A DNA stretch of 64,000 nucleotides. It comes from Rosa chinensis. Lineage: Eukaryota; Streptophyta; Magnoliopsida; Rosales; Rosaceae. The position numbers and the translations under genes are program-made. The notes under the pieces were generated by a model. It saw only the letters and a list, made by a program, of their open reading frames with translations. It searched no databases and had not been told where the DNA came from. The stretch is from the NCBI RefSeq assembly GCF_002994745.2, contig NC_037094.1:69792819-69856818 (forward strand), in the 5' to 3' direction. Shown here in pieces: positions 45,231-56,419 of this stretch (position 1 is the stretch's first letter; each line of letters starts with the position of its first letter).

Positions 45231-45900
45231 ATCAAAGTTTTATAATTCTATGATTCCAATCAAACAAAATCTGGGCAGCATATTTAAAGTTTCATAATCC
45301 TATTCAAAGTTTGATAATAGGATTCAAAATTTCATAATCCAATCACTCATTCAAATATGAAGACTCTCAAATGAAATCTGGGCAGCAAATTTGAAGACTA
45401 TCAAACAAAATCTGGGCAAGGAGTCAATGATATAGAACTTCTGAATCAATTTCTTTTGCTGTAATCTGTAAAATAATGAAAAGCAAAAAAGCAAAAACAT
45501 TCGTCTATGGCCAATTTGATTGAATTAAGCAACAGAAGTACTCAGTTGTAACAATCAACAATCACATATTCACAAAGCCTTTGAAAAGCCTTGAATCACT
45601 CATTCAAGTGCGAAAATCAAATTCATATCATACCTTCAAATCTTTTGCCGCCAACCGAACTCCCATAATCCAAATCTCTTGCTCGGTTGCTCCAAGTCTC
45701 CAACTCGAATTCCAAGTGAGAAAAGAATCGCCTTTAAAGCCAAATTCTTGAGAAAACTAATGGGTTCTAACAGATTTTTATCATTTTTCTGGGTTAGGTT
45801 TGAATTTGCTGGGTTTTGGGAGTGCGAAGGCTGAAATCGGTTCTGGAACTCTGTTCTGCTATTTCTCGCGACCAGCGTCTTTGGGTTTAGGCTGAAAAAA
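45231..45900. other. Spacer with a short repeated motif, left of the PEX10 fragment
   Basis: AAAATCTGGGCAGCA or close variants occur near 45268, 45378 and 45408, with TTTCATAATCC repeats between them. No later PEX10 exon is recognisable here. Confidence 0.5.
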
Positions 45901-45960
45901 ATGGACTGGGAATTAGTATTAGCTCGTTTTGTTGAAATCTGTAATGGAGAATTGACGTAC

Positions 45961-46153
45961 CAAAGAGGTGGCGGAAGGCGTCGTAGACGAAGGAGGCGTA
46001 CTGGTCGTCCTTTTCGGCGGCTCTCATGACCTCCGGCTGAGCCGCCAGTGGGAAACGGCGTGCTGCGCTCGGGTTGCTGCTACTGCTGGGACCCGCTTCT
46101 CCTCCGCTCGGCCCGGCCTGCTGGCCCGACCCGGTTGTTTCGTTACTACCCAT
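45961..46153 (-). pseudogene. PEX10: Isolated first exon of PEX10 (peroxisomal RING peroxin)
   Basis: The minus strand has an ATG-led frame, MGSNETTGSGQQAGPSGGE..., reaching RRFPLAAQPEVMRAAEKDD then QYASFVYDAFRHLFG and a good donor G|GTACGTC. This block is the conserved start of plant PEX10, a membrane RING ubiquitin ligase for PEX5 recycling. Compared with the family, about four residues are missing before DAFRHLFG, an in-frame deletion. None of the following exons (membrane part, RING finger) is found in the next 3 kb, where the EXORDIUM-like gene lies. It is a truncated gene piece, head-to-head with NAC2 about 0.75 kb away. Confidence 0.85.
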
Positions 46154-46740
46154 ATGCTATGCTGGGAAGGATTACTCTGCTCTGTTATCACTGTTTTGTG
46201 TTCGGCTCTGTTTCAGCTTTAATAACTGGAATGGATTTCAGTATGTAAAAGAGAAGATAACTGCAGCAAAACGGCGTCGTACAGTGGGGAGGAATTCCAG
46301 TTTGCAGGTTGGAGTGAAACTGTGAAGGAGGGAAGATAACTGGAAACAGTAAAACGGTGTCGTTTCGGTCAGGAAGAACCAAAATTTAAAAAACAAAAGA
46401 CATAAACCGACACCGTTTCAATCAGGAAATAGAAAAAAAGAAAAAGAAAAAGAAAAATAGAAGTGGAAGGAAATTTCAAATTTGGCTTTTCCTTATCTGT
46501 TAAGGGAGCCTTCAGTTAACCAAGAACAAAAAGGAAAGGAAAGAGAGAGGCTTGCGTTGCGTGTGTGACCCGTACCAGCTGGATATAGGCCCGACTAATC
46601 ATACCCTAGCAATGGAGTCTTTTGGGTATTTCAATTTTAAAAAGGAGGGTAGTTTCGGAACAAAGAAAAAAATTTCTGATGTCTGATTGGTGTATCTTAT
46701 ATCAACGCGGTGGGGAAGCCCCCACCTAATAATTTCTCCT
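46154..46740. promoter_or_regulatory. Intergenic region between PEX10 exon and NAC2 with GGTGTCG motifs
   Basis: Contains three related motifs: AACGGCGTCGT near 46270, AACGGTGTCGTTT near 46352 and the inverse CGACACCGTTT near 46410. They are absent upstream of NAC1. The left half is probably the original PEX10 promoter. From about 46450 sequence weakly similar to 9370-9440 begins. Confidence 0.45.
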
Positions 46741-46752
46741 GCTGCAATCGCC

Positions 46753-46760
46753 TATATAAA
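46753..46760 (+). promoter_or_regulatory. TATA box of NAC copy 2
   Basis: TATATAAA in CAATCGCCTATATAAAC, 147 bp before the ATG, corresponding to 9509-9516. Confidence 0.75.
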
Positions 46761-46899
46761 CGTCACAAATCCTCTCATTTCCGGACTCAACGATCAAGCT
46801 CTCCCTCTACGAATCAGAGAGTTTCTCCCTCATAATTTCCTGGTTCTGTTTTTCATCTTATTCTCTTTGATCAAATTCATTTGCTTTGATCAATTAGTA

Positions 46900-48093
46900 A
46901 TGGCTCTCGTAGATCAATTCATGACTCTGGATCAACTTGATGTGGGTGTGGTGAAGACGTTTCACCCTACTGAAGCTGAGTTGGTGGGTTTCTTTCTATA
47001 CAACAAGATTTCCATGGCCTCAAACCCAGGCAATCATATTCAGACCTTCCCTGAAATTTGTATATACGGCGAGACAGGCTTACCACCTTGGGAGATATGG
47101 AGGGTATATCAGCAATTCAAGTTTCCCCACCAAGATTTTCTCTACTTCTTCTCCTGGGCCAAGAAGGTGAGCCCCAACAAATCTCGCAACTCTCGCACGG
47201 TTGGCTCTGATGGAGGAACGTGGAGCGAGACGGAAGCCGGTAGGCCTGTGTATATCAGTGGAAGTGAAGAGGCGTTTGGGAAAGTCAGAAAGTTTCGGTA
47301 TGAAAGGAACAAGGACAAAACGTTTGAGCATCACGGTGCTTGGTTGATGGAGGAGTACACCATCAACCAAGCACCAGATCTGGCTTTGTGCCGACTCAAA
47401 GTCAATGATAAAGGAGGAGGAAGAAAAAAGAGGAAGAATAGTTCTGATGAGACTAATGAGGATCAGAATGTGAGAAGCAAAAAGTGTTTGAAAAACCGAA
47501 AAGTTGAACCGAGAAGAGATCAAGCTAGTTTCTTGGATCCTGAGGAGCAACAAGAAGGCAGTGCTTCCTTTGCTACTACTACTTCACAGCTAATTCTCTC
47601 TCCCTATCATCATGAAGATGATCAAGCGGTTCAGGTGGTTCCGGAGAACAATTACGATTATGACGAGCTGCAGCAGATCCTCTTTAGTGATGATGATTGT
47701 ATGGATGAGAATCTAATGTTCTCTCCCACTATCTTGTTTGATGATGCTCAGCTTATGGCTTCTGTTGATCAATCAATAGCCAGTGAGCAACAACAACAAC
47801 AAGATTCAGATTATTCACTTGCGCCGCAACAGCAATTGGAACCTGACAATAGGTGTCAAGAGGAGGACCAAGTACAACAACAAGATGATCAGCCCTCTCA
47901 TTCTCATGAGCAGCAGCAGCTCATCGGTGATGGCGATCTGATGATTTATGGCCAACATGACTATAATATTCCACTCGATAACGACTTCTTATGGTCAGAT
48001 GAATTTAATGGACTCTTGACTCATGAAGATCAGCTGGGAGCTGTGCCATGGCGGGATAGTGATGATCAGTTTCAGTATTCTGACATCTTGTAG
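46900..48093 (+). CDS. NAC-domain-like transcription factor, copy 2 (intronless)
   Basis: A 397-residue duplicate of the protein at 9642-10835, with the same NAC layout, the same TWSETEAG in place of WKATG, the same basic GGGRKKRK and glutamine-rich acidic tail. By eye the proteins differ at nine residues (Met/Thr before FHPTEAE, His/Tyr in FFLxNK, Lys/Arg and Val/Glu and Ala/Gly near KTFxHHxAW, Lys/Asn after KKRK, Thr/Ala and Asn/Ser near RRDQ, Asn/Ser in QILFxDDD), with about four silent changes. A longer frame begins at 46687, but the added residues come from promoter and 5' UTR sequence downstream of which the TATA box lies, so MALVDQF is the better start. Confidence 0.85.
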   Translation: MALVDQFMTLDQLDVGVVKTFHPTEAELVGFFLYNKISMASNPGNHIQTFPEICIYGETGLPPWEIWRVYQQFKFPHQDFLYFFSWAKKVSPNKSRNSRTVGSDGGTWSETEAGRPVYISGSEEAFGKVRKFRYERNKDKTFEHHGAWLMEEYTINQAPDLALCRLKVNDKGGGRKKRKNSSDETNEDQNVRSKKCLKNRKVEPRRDQASFLDPEEQQEGSASFATTTSQLILSPYHHEDDQAVQVVPENNYDYDELQQILFSDDDCMDENLMFSPTILFDDAQLMASVDQSIASEQQQQQDSDYSLAPQQQLEPDNRCQEEDQVQQQDDQPSHSHEQQQLIGDGDLMIYGQHDYNIPLDNDFLWSDEFNGLLTHEDQLGAVPWRDSDDQFQYSDIL

Positions 48094-49058
48094 TTTCGTT
48101 TTTATTCCTAAATGTAGATATTTTGATTCTGAAGCCAATTAATTGATTGGTGGATACTCTACTTATACTGTAAATCAATTCTTCATCTATCAATAAAATC
48201 AAATTTCTAGTTTACTGTGTACATGTACTGCAGCTTTCTAATATTTTCAAAATTTTACAGAAACATGAAAACAGAATCATACTCAAATTTGAGTCTATAC
48301 ATTTGAAAGAAATATCTTTTGGCCAATTCAAACCCCATATCTTGCAACTATATAAACTCTGATGTCTTCTTATATCTCCCTCCTCTTCATTTCATATCCC
48401 TTGGAACAAAGAAAAAAAAAAGAGAAGCATATCTGCAAAGTAGCAATCAAATTTTCATTTAAAGTTTTGACCTTTTTTTCACTATCTATTTGCAGTGATC
48501 ACATAGATCAAGTGCGTACCACTTTCAGCAATGAGCAGATCCCCATATGTACAAAGAGTGTGATGTTAACTAATTACAAAATCCCATATTGACAAAGAGT
48601 TCAGAACTGATGATCCAAATCAGTAAAAATTGCCCTAGTTCTTTGTCCACTTATACGCAAGACCAAATCCTGTACACGATCAGATCACATGCCCGCTAGT
48701 GTGTGAGGCATTTAAGAGGTACCATAGCGGTTTCTTTCCTGACCTGAAACAAAAGTAGGAAAAGCTGCATTAAGGCTTCGATTCGGTATAGTTTAGTGTG
48801 TAGTGTATACATGTACTCTAAATTTTCTTAAAGGTTTTCAAAGCATTTCAGAAACATGAAAGATTATATCAAACCTAAATGGAGTCTAAACTGAGAAAGA
48901 AAGACCTAGTTGACCAATTCAAGATCATATCTTGCTTCTAAAGGGATTCAGATATATAAAAATTGAAAACAAGAAGGGAGATCTTAATGCAGATTTAGTT
49001 TGAGTTTAACAAATAAAGTAAAATCATGTAGACTATCATTGGTTGAAATTGAAATACC
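48094..49058. other. 3' flank between NAC2 and ZYP1 copy 2
   Basis: Counterpart of 10836-11797, nearly identical. No gene. Confidence 0.6.
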
Positions 49059-52000
49059 TTAATCAAATGCATATGGATCATCAGCATATGGATTCAGAGA
49101 CCCTTTAGAAAACAGGTCAACGATGTTTGAAGGACGTGGTTGACCCTCTCCCTTAGATCCCTACATAACAAAAACAACATATTGCAAATTCAGTATTTGC
49201 AGAATCAAAATGAGTGCTGCATTATATAACTCAAGCAATGCATCCAGCTTTTCCAATAATTCAATACAGTAATCTTTGGATTTAACAATATGTGTTCCAA
49301 AAAACCAACTTATCCTATATGTTCCAGCTACATGGTATTGATTTTCATTATCTGAGGAAACCAAAAGCAGGATCTTTTTACTTGTAATTCTAAATGCATG
49401 CGGATTCTTATAGCAACATTAACTGTATCCACTCAGATATATTTTATCCAAGAAAACTGAAGCTTCCAAGCAATCTTAGACATGAGAAAGTAGATGAATC
49501 ACAAGATATATTACAAAAGTGAAATAAAGTAATGGGTTTAGCTTACCTTGACCACACTCCTGGGGCTTTTGACTTTTGGTGTACTTGTCCTCTTATGTTT
49601 TCTTGGATCCTGATGTTACACAGAAAATAAAATTCAGTTATTAGGAAATGTATGTACACATAAAGATACATAATTCTGAAGGTGAAAATGGAGATCGAGC
49701 ATATAGCTTCACAGAAGCCACCAGGTTCATACCTCAAACATGACTGTGCTTCTTAATTTCCGTTTAATAGTTCTTCCATTACCAGTTTCAACTTCATATT
49801 CGTCACGAATTACCTGAAATGCATGAAGTAAGTCTCAGGTAGTTGATGGGATAAGGGAAAAATTAATCTCAGGATGTTGATAGGATAAGGCAAGAATTAA
49901 TCAGATCTTAACAAGCAACATTAAACCGTTGTTAATACTATTGCCACTAGCAAGAAGATTCATATTTATGATCCATTTTCAACTACAGAAGTTGCTCTAA
50001 AGCTAAAGTTGCATTATTTATGAATATACCATCAGTAAAACTGTACGAGAGAAATTTCTACCTTTTTGTGGTGCTTTGAAATATTCATTACAGTTGGTGA
50101 ATTGATATTCTCTGAAGCTTTCTTCAACAGTGTTGACACAGGTGTTTGTTTTGCTCCCACTAGAGGTGAATCCTACAAACCAAATAGAATGAAATATCAT
50201 AATGAGAGTCATATTGTCATGTGAAAAGGAAATAAAATGATTTTCAGAATATCGTCCCACTTTCTCATGCTCTGGTCTTCTCAGAGAACGCTGACCTCTC
50301 CTTCTCACAACAGGGTTTCTCCTTGACGAAATTGAGTATTCCTGAGACAGAATGAACTCATCATATTGATAGAAATTCCAGACTATTATCAGATTATGAA
50401 ATTTTATACTTCAACCACGATCACAAAAAAGAAATCTTTTAAATATACGCCCTCCCACTGCATAAATCCATGCCTTTTTGTGTTGTCTTCTATCTTAGTG
50501 AAATACTTTCTTGATTAAAGGATCAATCTATTCAATCATGCATATTTTAATAAAAATAAAATAAATTTGTGTATCACTGTTCTTATATGATTACAAACTT
50601 CAAAATTTAAATAGTAAGTATATCTGGCATAGATTAGTATCACTGCATCCAGATGTTAATGCAAATTCAAACAATTTTGTGTAGGTGTGTAGGTGTGTGT
50701 GTGTGTCTGTGAGAGAGAGAGAGAGAGAGATGCATTGGTTATAAAATCAACCTTCTTTGAATTCACTTCTTGCTCCTCTTCTGGCTTATCACTCATAACT
50801 TTCCACTGCAATTGCAGTAATGCCCTCTGCTTCTCCTCCTGTGATAATAAGAATATGTAAAAGATGTACAAAAAATAAATTCAGAAAGAACATAGGAAGA
50901 TAAGTACTTTGGACTTTTGAAGATCCAAGTCCTCCTGAAGCTTCTTAATCTCATCTTCATGCTGAAGCCTCAAAGCTTTCAGTTGGGCTTCATGTTCATT
51001 CCTCATTGATGAAATTTTCTATGACAAAAGTAATCTGATTTAGTTACTTAGGCGTATAAGACCCAACTTAGTTCGAGCTTAGAGCTACACGAAGTTACAA
51101 ACCTCTCTCAACTCGTTTTCAGCTTGAAGTTGGATCTGCTTTAGCTCTTCACTGTGTTTAGCTTTTATACTTCGTTCCTTTTTATCATGCTCCTGCTGAA
51201 GACTACTGACCTGTAAATGTGAAAGTCAATAATGTTCTACCCCAAATGTGGCACTCTAGTTAGTGTAGTTGAGAATATAATCAGAAGCATGTAACAGAAA
51301 TGCCTCAGAAAAGGAGAAACTTCCCCGATCAAAACTGAGCTACGTAGAACACGCCAAGGGTTAAACTAGGATTAATTCTTTGAAAAAAGTTGCACAGCCA
51401 GTAACAAATTGCAGGTAGGCTATTTAGTAGAATTATTACAGGTGCAAACAGACTTGAGTACCAAACAATTTTTTCTGCTTTTTTATGTTTTGTCAGCTTA
51501 ATAATTTACAAATACTATAGACTAATGGTGAATGCTGAGGAATGAAAACTCCGTTCAATGCAATATATGTTGAGAGGTATTTAACATATGAAAAATAATT
51601 TCTCCCCTACTGAATGTAAATGTCTGATAATGTCAGAGAATATGTAGAAAAAAAAAAAAATTCCGTCGTGTTGTTATATTAAACTAATGTAATTTGTGCA
51701 AAAAGTGATTATCAATTTTATATTTAATAGCATGCACCACTTTCCCACACATACCAGCGCAGTATGTTCCTCCTGAACATGCATTAAGTGCTGCCTAGAT
51801 TCTTCTCTGCATTCTTCAAGTTTTTTCTCACATTCTATCGCCCTTTCTCGAACAAGTTTTTCTGCCTGCAGTTTCAATTAAACGAAGATCAATTCAAGAA
51901 AATGATTTATCTCTAACATATTCCAGGAGAAGGTAAAAATGAGAAAACCTTTTGCTTTTCCATGTTAACTATCTCCAGCTTCTCCACCTCATACTTCTTC

Positions 52001-53313
52001 CGGATGTCATTAATTGCCCAAGTAAATTTGTCATAATGCCAATCCAAAAGTAGTTAAACAACTGTAATGTGTCCAGATGCCTAGATCATAAGAGGTCAGA
52101 CCTGGTCATTCCTCTGAGATATGTCTTTCAAATGCCTTGACAGTTCTAGTTGTTTACTCTCAAGCATGAGGTCATAGTGCTTCTTATCTTCCACAAGTTT
52201 AATTTCAGCAGCAGTCAGCGATGCAAGATTCTGGAACAAAGTACAGAACTGTAAGTACGTAAAATATGGTTTTACGAACATCTCACATTTATATTGAATT
52301 ACAAACCTCTGTGATCTGTTCTTCCAGATTCTTCTCTCGTTCCTTATATTGCACAATAAGTTGCTCCTTTTCCTCTAGTGTGCTATGAAGCTGGCTGACT
52401 TGTTTATCCATCAAATCTACATGCTGCTCATGTGTTTCACCTTGCTTCAGTAAACCATCTATTTGTTCCGCTTTCTTCTGTATCTCTGCTTGTAGTTTCT
52501 CTGTATTATCTTTATTCTCAGTTTCTAGTGCTGAGATTTTCAGCAACAGAATTTGCTGCAAGATAGTACAAAAACAAGTTTAATATGACAAAAACACATC
52601 TCGTAATATAAAATGTATGTGTTGGTATTTGCAAACCCTTTTATTCTCAGATGATCTTGAACTTTCTGACAGAGAATCAATTTGCAGTTCTAATTCAGAC
52701 ACCAACTTCTCTGTTTCAATCTTCTTTGAGACCAGAGCTTCAGCTTCAAACTCCAACTTCTGTATCCTCTCCCTGGCTATACGGCATTCCTCTGAAAGTT
52801 GTGCCATAATAGACTCCTGAACTTTCTGAAGTTCCATGACCTTATTGTTCAACTCCTGATTTACCAATTGTATAGCATCTTTTTCTGATGTCAAGTTCAA
52901 GAACCTGACGTGCAGTTGATCATACTGTCTATTAGCAAGCTTGGCAGAAAGGTCTCTCTCCTGATTGACCAACCGGAAGCAAGCCTCGTAGACAGAGTTT
53001 AGCTTATCAAACTTTTCTAGAAAGTTCAAACTAACTCTGTCCAATTCAGCCAAATGTGCAGCCAACACATGAACAAAACCTTCAAGATTCTTTATCTCAA
53101 GGACTGACATATCTAATCTCTTAACAAGGTCATTGTTGCTCATATGAAGATCATACTTTTCTGTTTCCAAGTTCTCCTGACCAGTTATCAAACGTCTGAT
53201 TTCGTCCTCTTTCAACTTTAACTCAAGATGCACCTCACCCAATTTAGTGTTCAGACTCTCTGTAGCCAACCTATTAGTTGCTAGAGTTTCTTCAAAGTTC
53301 TTAATCATAGCAT
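49059..53313 (-). pseudogene. ZYP1: ZYP1 gene, 5'-truncated, copy A2
   Basis: Duplicate of 11798-16054 with the same thirteen exons and the same missing N-terminal fifth. This copy lacks three lesions of A1: the exon ending SQRNDQ is in frame (about 52107), the exon ending QEEHTAL is in frame (about 51762), and the arginine-rich exon starts GAATACTC rather than with a stop (about 50341). It keeps the lost AG acceptor before the INDIRKKYE exon (about 52013), so skipping of that exon or a cryptic site would be needed. The central coiled coil and the C-terminal [14 protein letters not shown] are otherwise readable. Because the start exons are absent, it cannot make full ZYP1, but it is the better-preserved copy. 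Confidence 0.9.
50678..50730. repeat. Compound (GT)n-(GA)n microsatellite
   Basis: Counterpart of 13415-13468. Confidence 0.9.
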
Positions 53314-53391
53314 CTGCAAGGAAAAGACATATGACTGCCGTCATAATGAAAGTCCAAGAGAACTTGAACAAACAATTTAGGAAAAGTCAGC

Positions 53392-55047
53392 GCATATGCA
53401 TATGGATTCAGAGACCCTTCTGAAAACCGGTCACCAATGTTTGAAGGATGTGGTTGACCCTCTCCCTTAGATCCCTAGATTACAAAAACAACATATTGCA
53501 AATTCAGTATTTGCAGAATCCAAATGAGTGCTGCATTATATAACTCAAGCAATGCATCCAGCTTTTCCAATAAGTCAATACTGTAATCTTTGGATTTAAC
53601 AATATGTGTTCCAAAAAACCAACTTATCCTATACGTTCCAGCTATATGGTATTGATTTTCATTATCTGAGGAAACAAAATGCAGGATATTTGTACTTGTA
53701 ATTCTAAATGCATGCGGATTCTTATAGCAATATTAACTCTATCCACTCAGATATATTTTGTCCAAGACTAGTACAACCAAAGCTTCTAAGCAATCTGAGA
53801 CATGAGAAACTAGATGAATCACAAGATATTCCAAAACTGAAATAAAGTAATGGGTTTAGCTTACCTTGACTACACTCCTGGGGCTTTTGACTTTTGGTGT
53901 ACTTGTCCTCTTATGTTTTCTTGGATCCTGATGTCATACAGAAAATAAAATTCAGTATTGAGAAATGTATGTCTAAATGTGAAAATGGAGATTGAGCATA
54001 TAGCTTCACAGAAGTCACCAGGTTCATACCTCAAACATGACTGTGCTTCTTGATTTCCTTTTATTAGTTCTTCCCATTTCCAGTTTCAACTTCATATTCG
54101 TCCCGAATGACCTGCAATGCATGAAGAAAGTCCCAGGTAGTTGATGGGATAAAGCAAAAGTTAGTCTCAGGTTGTTGAAGGGATAAGGCAAGAATTAATT
54201 GAATCTTAATAAGCAACATTAAATCCTTATTAATACTATTGCCACTAGAAAAAAGATTCATATTAATAATCTGTTTTGACCTACAGAAGTTGCTCTAAAC
54301 CTAAAGTTGCATTATTTATGAATATACCATCAGTTAAATGCATGAGAGAAATTTCTACCTTTTTAAGGTGCTTTGAAATATTCATTACACTTGGTGAATT
54401 CATATTCTCTGAAGCTTTCTTCAACAGTGTTGACACTGGTGTTAGTGTTGCTCCCGCTAGAGGTGAATCCTACACACCAAATAGAATGAAATATCATAAT
54501 GAGTCATATTGTCATGTGAAAAGGATCAAACATGAAAGAAATTAAAATGATTTTCAGAATATCGTCCCACCTTCTCATCATGCTTCGGTCTTCTTAGAGA
54601 GCGCTGACCTCTCCTTCTCACAACAGGGTTTCTCCTTGACGAAATAGAGTATTCCTGAGACAGAATGAAAGTCATCATATTGGTAGAAATTCCAGACTAT
54701 TATCAGATTATGAAATTTTATGCTTCAACCAAGATCCCAAGGAGGAAATCTATGAAAAATATACGCTCTCCCACTGCATAAATCCATGCCATTTTGCATT
54801 GCCCTTCTAAACCTTAGCACAATGCATTCTTGAATAAAGGATCACTCTATTCGATCATGCATATTTTAATAGAAATAAAATAAATTCGTGTATCTCACTA
54901 TTCTTATATCAGTAGTTGAATACAAACTTCAAAATTTAAATAGTAAGTTTTATCGGTCATAGATTAGTATCACTGCATCCAGATGTTATTCATGTTAATA
55001 CAAATTCAAAAACTTTTGTGCAGGTGTGTGTGTGTGTGTGTGTGTGT

Positions 55048-55081
<34 letters not shown>

Positions 55082-55125
55082 CATTGGTTTTAAAGCCAAC
55101 CTTTTTCGAATTCACTTCAGAAGAA
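53392..55125 (-). pseudogene. Second set of ZYP1 3' exons, copy B2
   Basis: Duplicate of B1 (16136-17862) with the same truncated EVNSKK exon and the same one-base gain in the EYEVETGNG exon, so these lesions predate the 37-kb duplication. The fused last exon lacks about 15 bp of the GGATCAAATGCATAT repeat present in B1 near 16145. The donor region of the PRKHKRTSTPK exon reads GTAGTCAAG|GTAAGC, closer to A1 than B1 is. Confidence 0.85.
55024..55079. repeat. Compound (GT)n-(AG)n microsatellite
   Basis: About 24 bp of GT and 29 bp of AG, longer than the homologous tract at 17774-17817. Confidence 0.95.
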
Positions 55126-55899
55126 ACTAAAATACTTGGAAAACTAATCAAATTAAACATTGGACTATAATATTATATCAAAACAGAAATGATTTAGGCA
55201 CTTATAATAAATAAATGAAACAGAGCTGGTATTGTTTAAGAGTCAATATCCACTCCCACTGGGACAGATGAAGCCACATTTCTCAGCTATACATTCTTTC
55301 ATGTAGGACAGGGAACAAAAAAGAAAAGACTGTTAAAAAGGAGACTAACCAGAAGAGAATGGGACAATCAAGAAAAAATTTCATTCATAGGGAAATTTAC
55401 TAAACACAAAAGTACTTTTTCCTCTGTTTTTCTAGTAAACCAAACAGACCTTCAATTAAAGAAAGCATATGGAAAGCCACACATTAGGAGCTGAAGAAAC
55501 ACAAAAAGATCACAAATTCACATTCTCCTACATTGAAAAAAAAAAAAAAGGAGGAAGGAAAAATTAAAATGAGACCAACATTTGGGGCTGAATTTGACTC
55601 CGCAGGAAGAACTATTTTCCTCTGTTACTTTGATTATATAAACCAAATAAGACCTTCATGTAAGAAAAAACACACATACAACCATGCATTGATCAATACT
55701 CAGATAAAGAAACACCAAAAAGATCATAAATTTACATTCTTTAACATCAAATGGAAACGATTTCACTTCTTACAAACAATTTTCCTCTGTTTTTCTCAGC
55801 AATACATTGATCAATACCCAGATAAAGAAACACCATAAAGATGATAAATTCACGTTCTTTAACATAAAAAAGAATGAAAGAAAAGAATGAAAGACTGAC
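55126..55899. other. Intron-like sequence, counterpart of 17863-18636
   Basis: Nearly identical to the first copy, and no coding region is recognised. Confidence 0.45.
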
Positions 55900-56122
55900 C
55901 ATTTGAAACTGAACTCGTGCTCGGGGGAACTTCATCGTCCTTCTTGGGCACACGAGCTGTGGGGTCGATTCTGCAGCCGAAGACTGGTGTAATTGATTGT
56001 GTGGTGCCCATCCTCACGTTGAGACTGAATCTCGGTAAGCTCAAAGAAGATGAAGAAGAAGAACCCACTTCAGGTCTTCGAGAAGAAGAAGAACCCACAT
56101 CGGGATTTTGAGGAGGATCCAT
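55900..56122 (-). CDS. Unrecognised first exon (Ser-rich N-terminus), copy 2
   Basis: Duplicate of 18637-18890. It begins MDPPQNPDVGSSSS but has two instead of three Ser-rich units. A G run near 55922 is one base shorter, so the last residues read VPPSTSSVSNG rather than VPPEHEFSFKW. The donor AATG|GTCAGT is kept. Family not recognised. Confidence 0.4.
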
Positions 56123-56419
56123 GTCAGGTGCTTGAACAGAGCAAATGGCTTTTCACTTCTTGGAAATGGGAATTTTGGTGAAGAAAGAAAGAAAAGAGAG
56201 AAATGGGTTTTGAGGAGAAATGGGAGAGAAGAGAATGAAATGAAGGGTGCTTTGGTTTTGGGGGGTTTTTGTCAGAGAAACTGGAAAGGTTATGAGTGTG
56301 TTAGGAGAGTGTGCCTTCCTTCTTCTCTCTATTTATTGTCTTATTATGGGCGCTATCTTTGTCTGCACGAATGTGTACGGCCGAGTTCACCAAAAATCAA
56401 TTTTTATTTTGTGTTTTTG

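Noticed and set aside
45887..46153. Complete small gene for the frame containing the PEX10 start.
   Set aside because: Residues after LFG are translated intron following a good donor (GGTACGTC), so only the first exon is real.
46687..46899. Extension of NAC copy 2 by 71 N-terminal residues.
   Set aside because: The stretch contains the TATA box and 5' UTR, has no counterpart in copy 1 and no NAC similarity.
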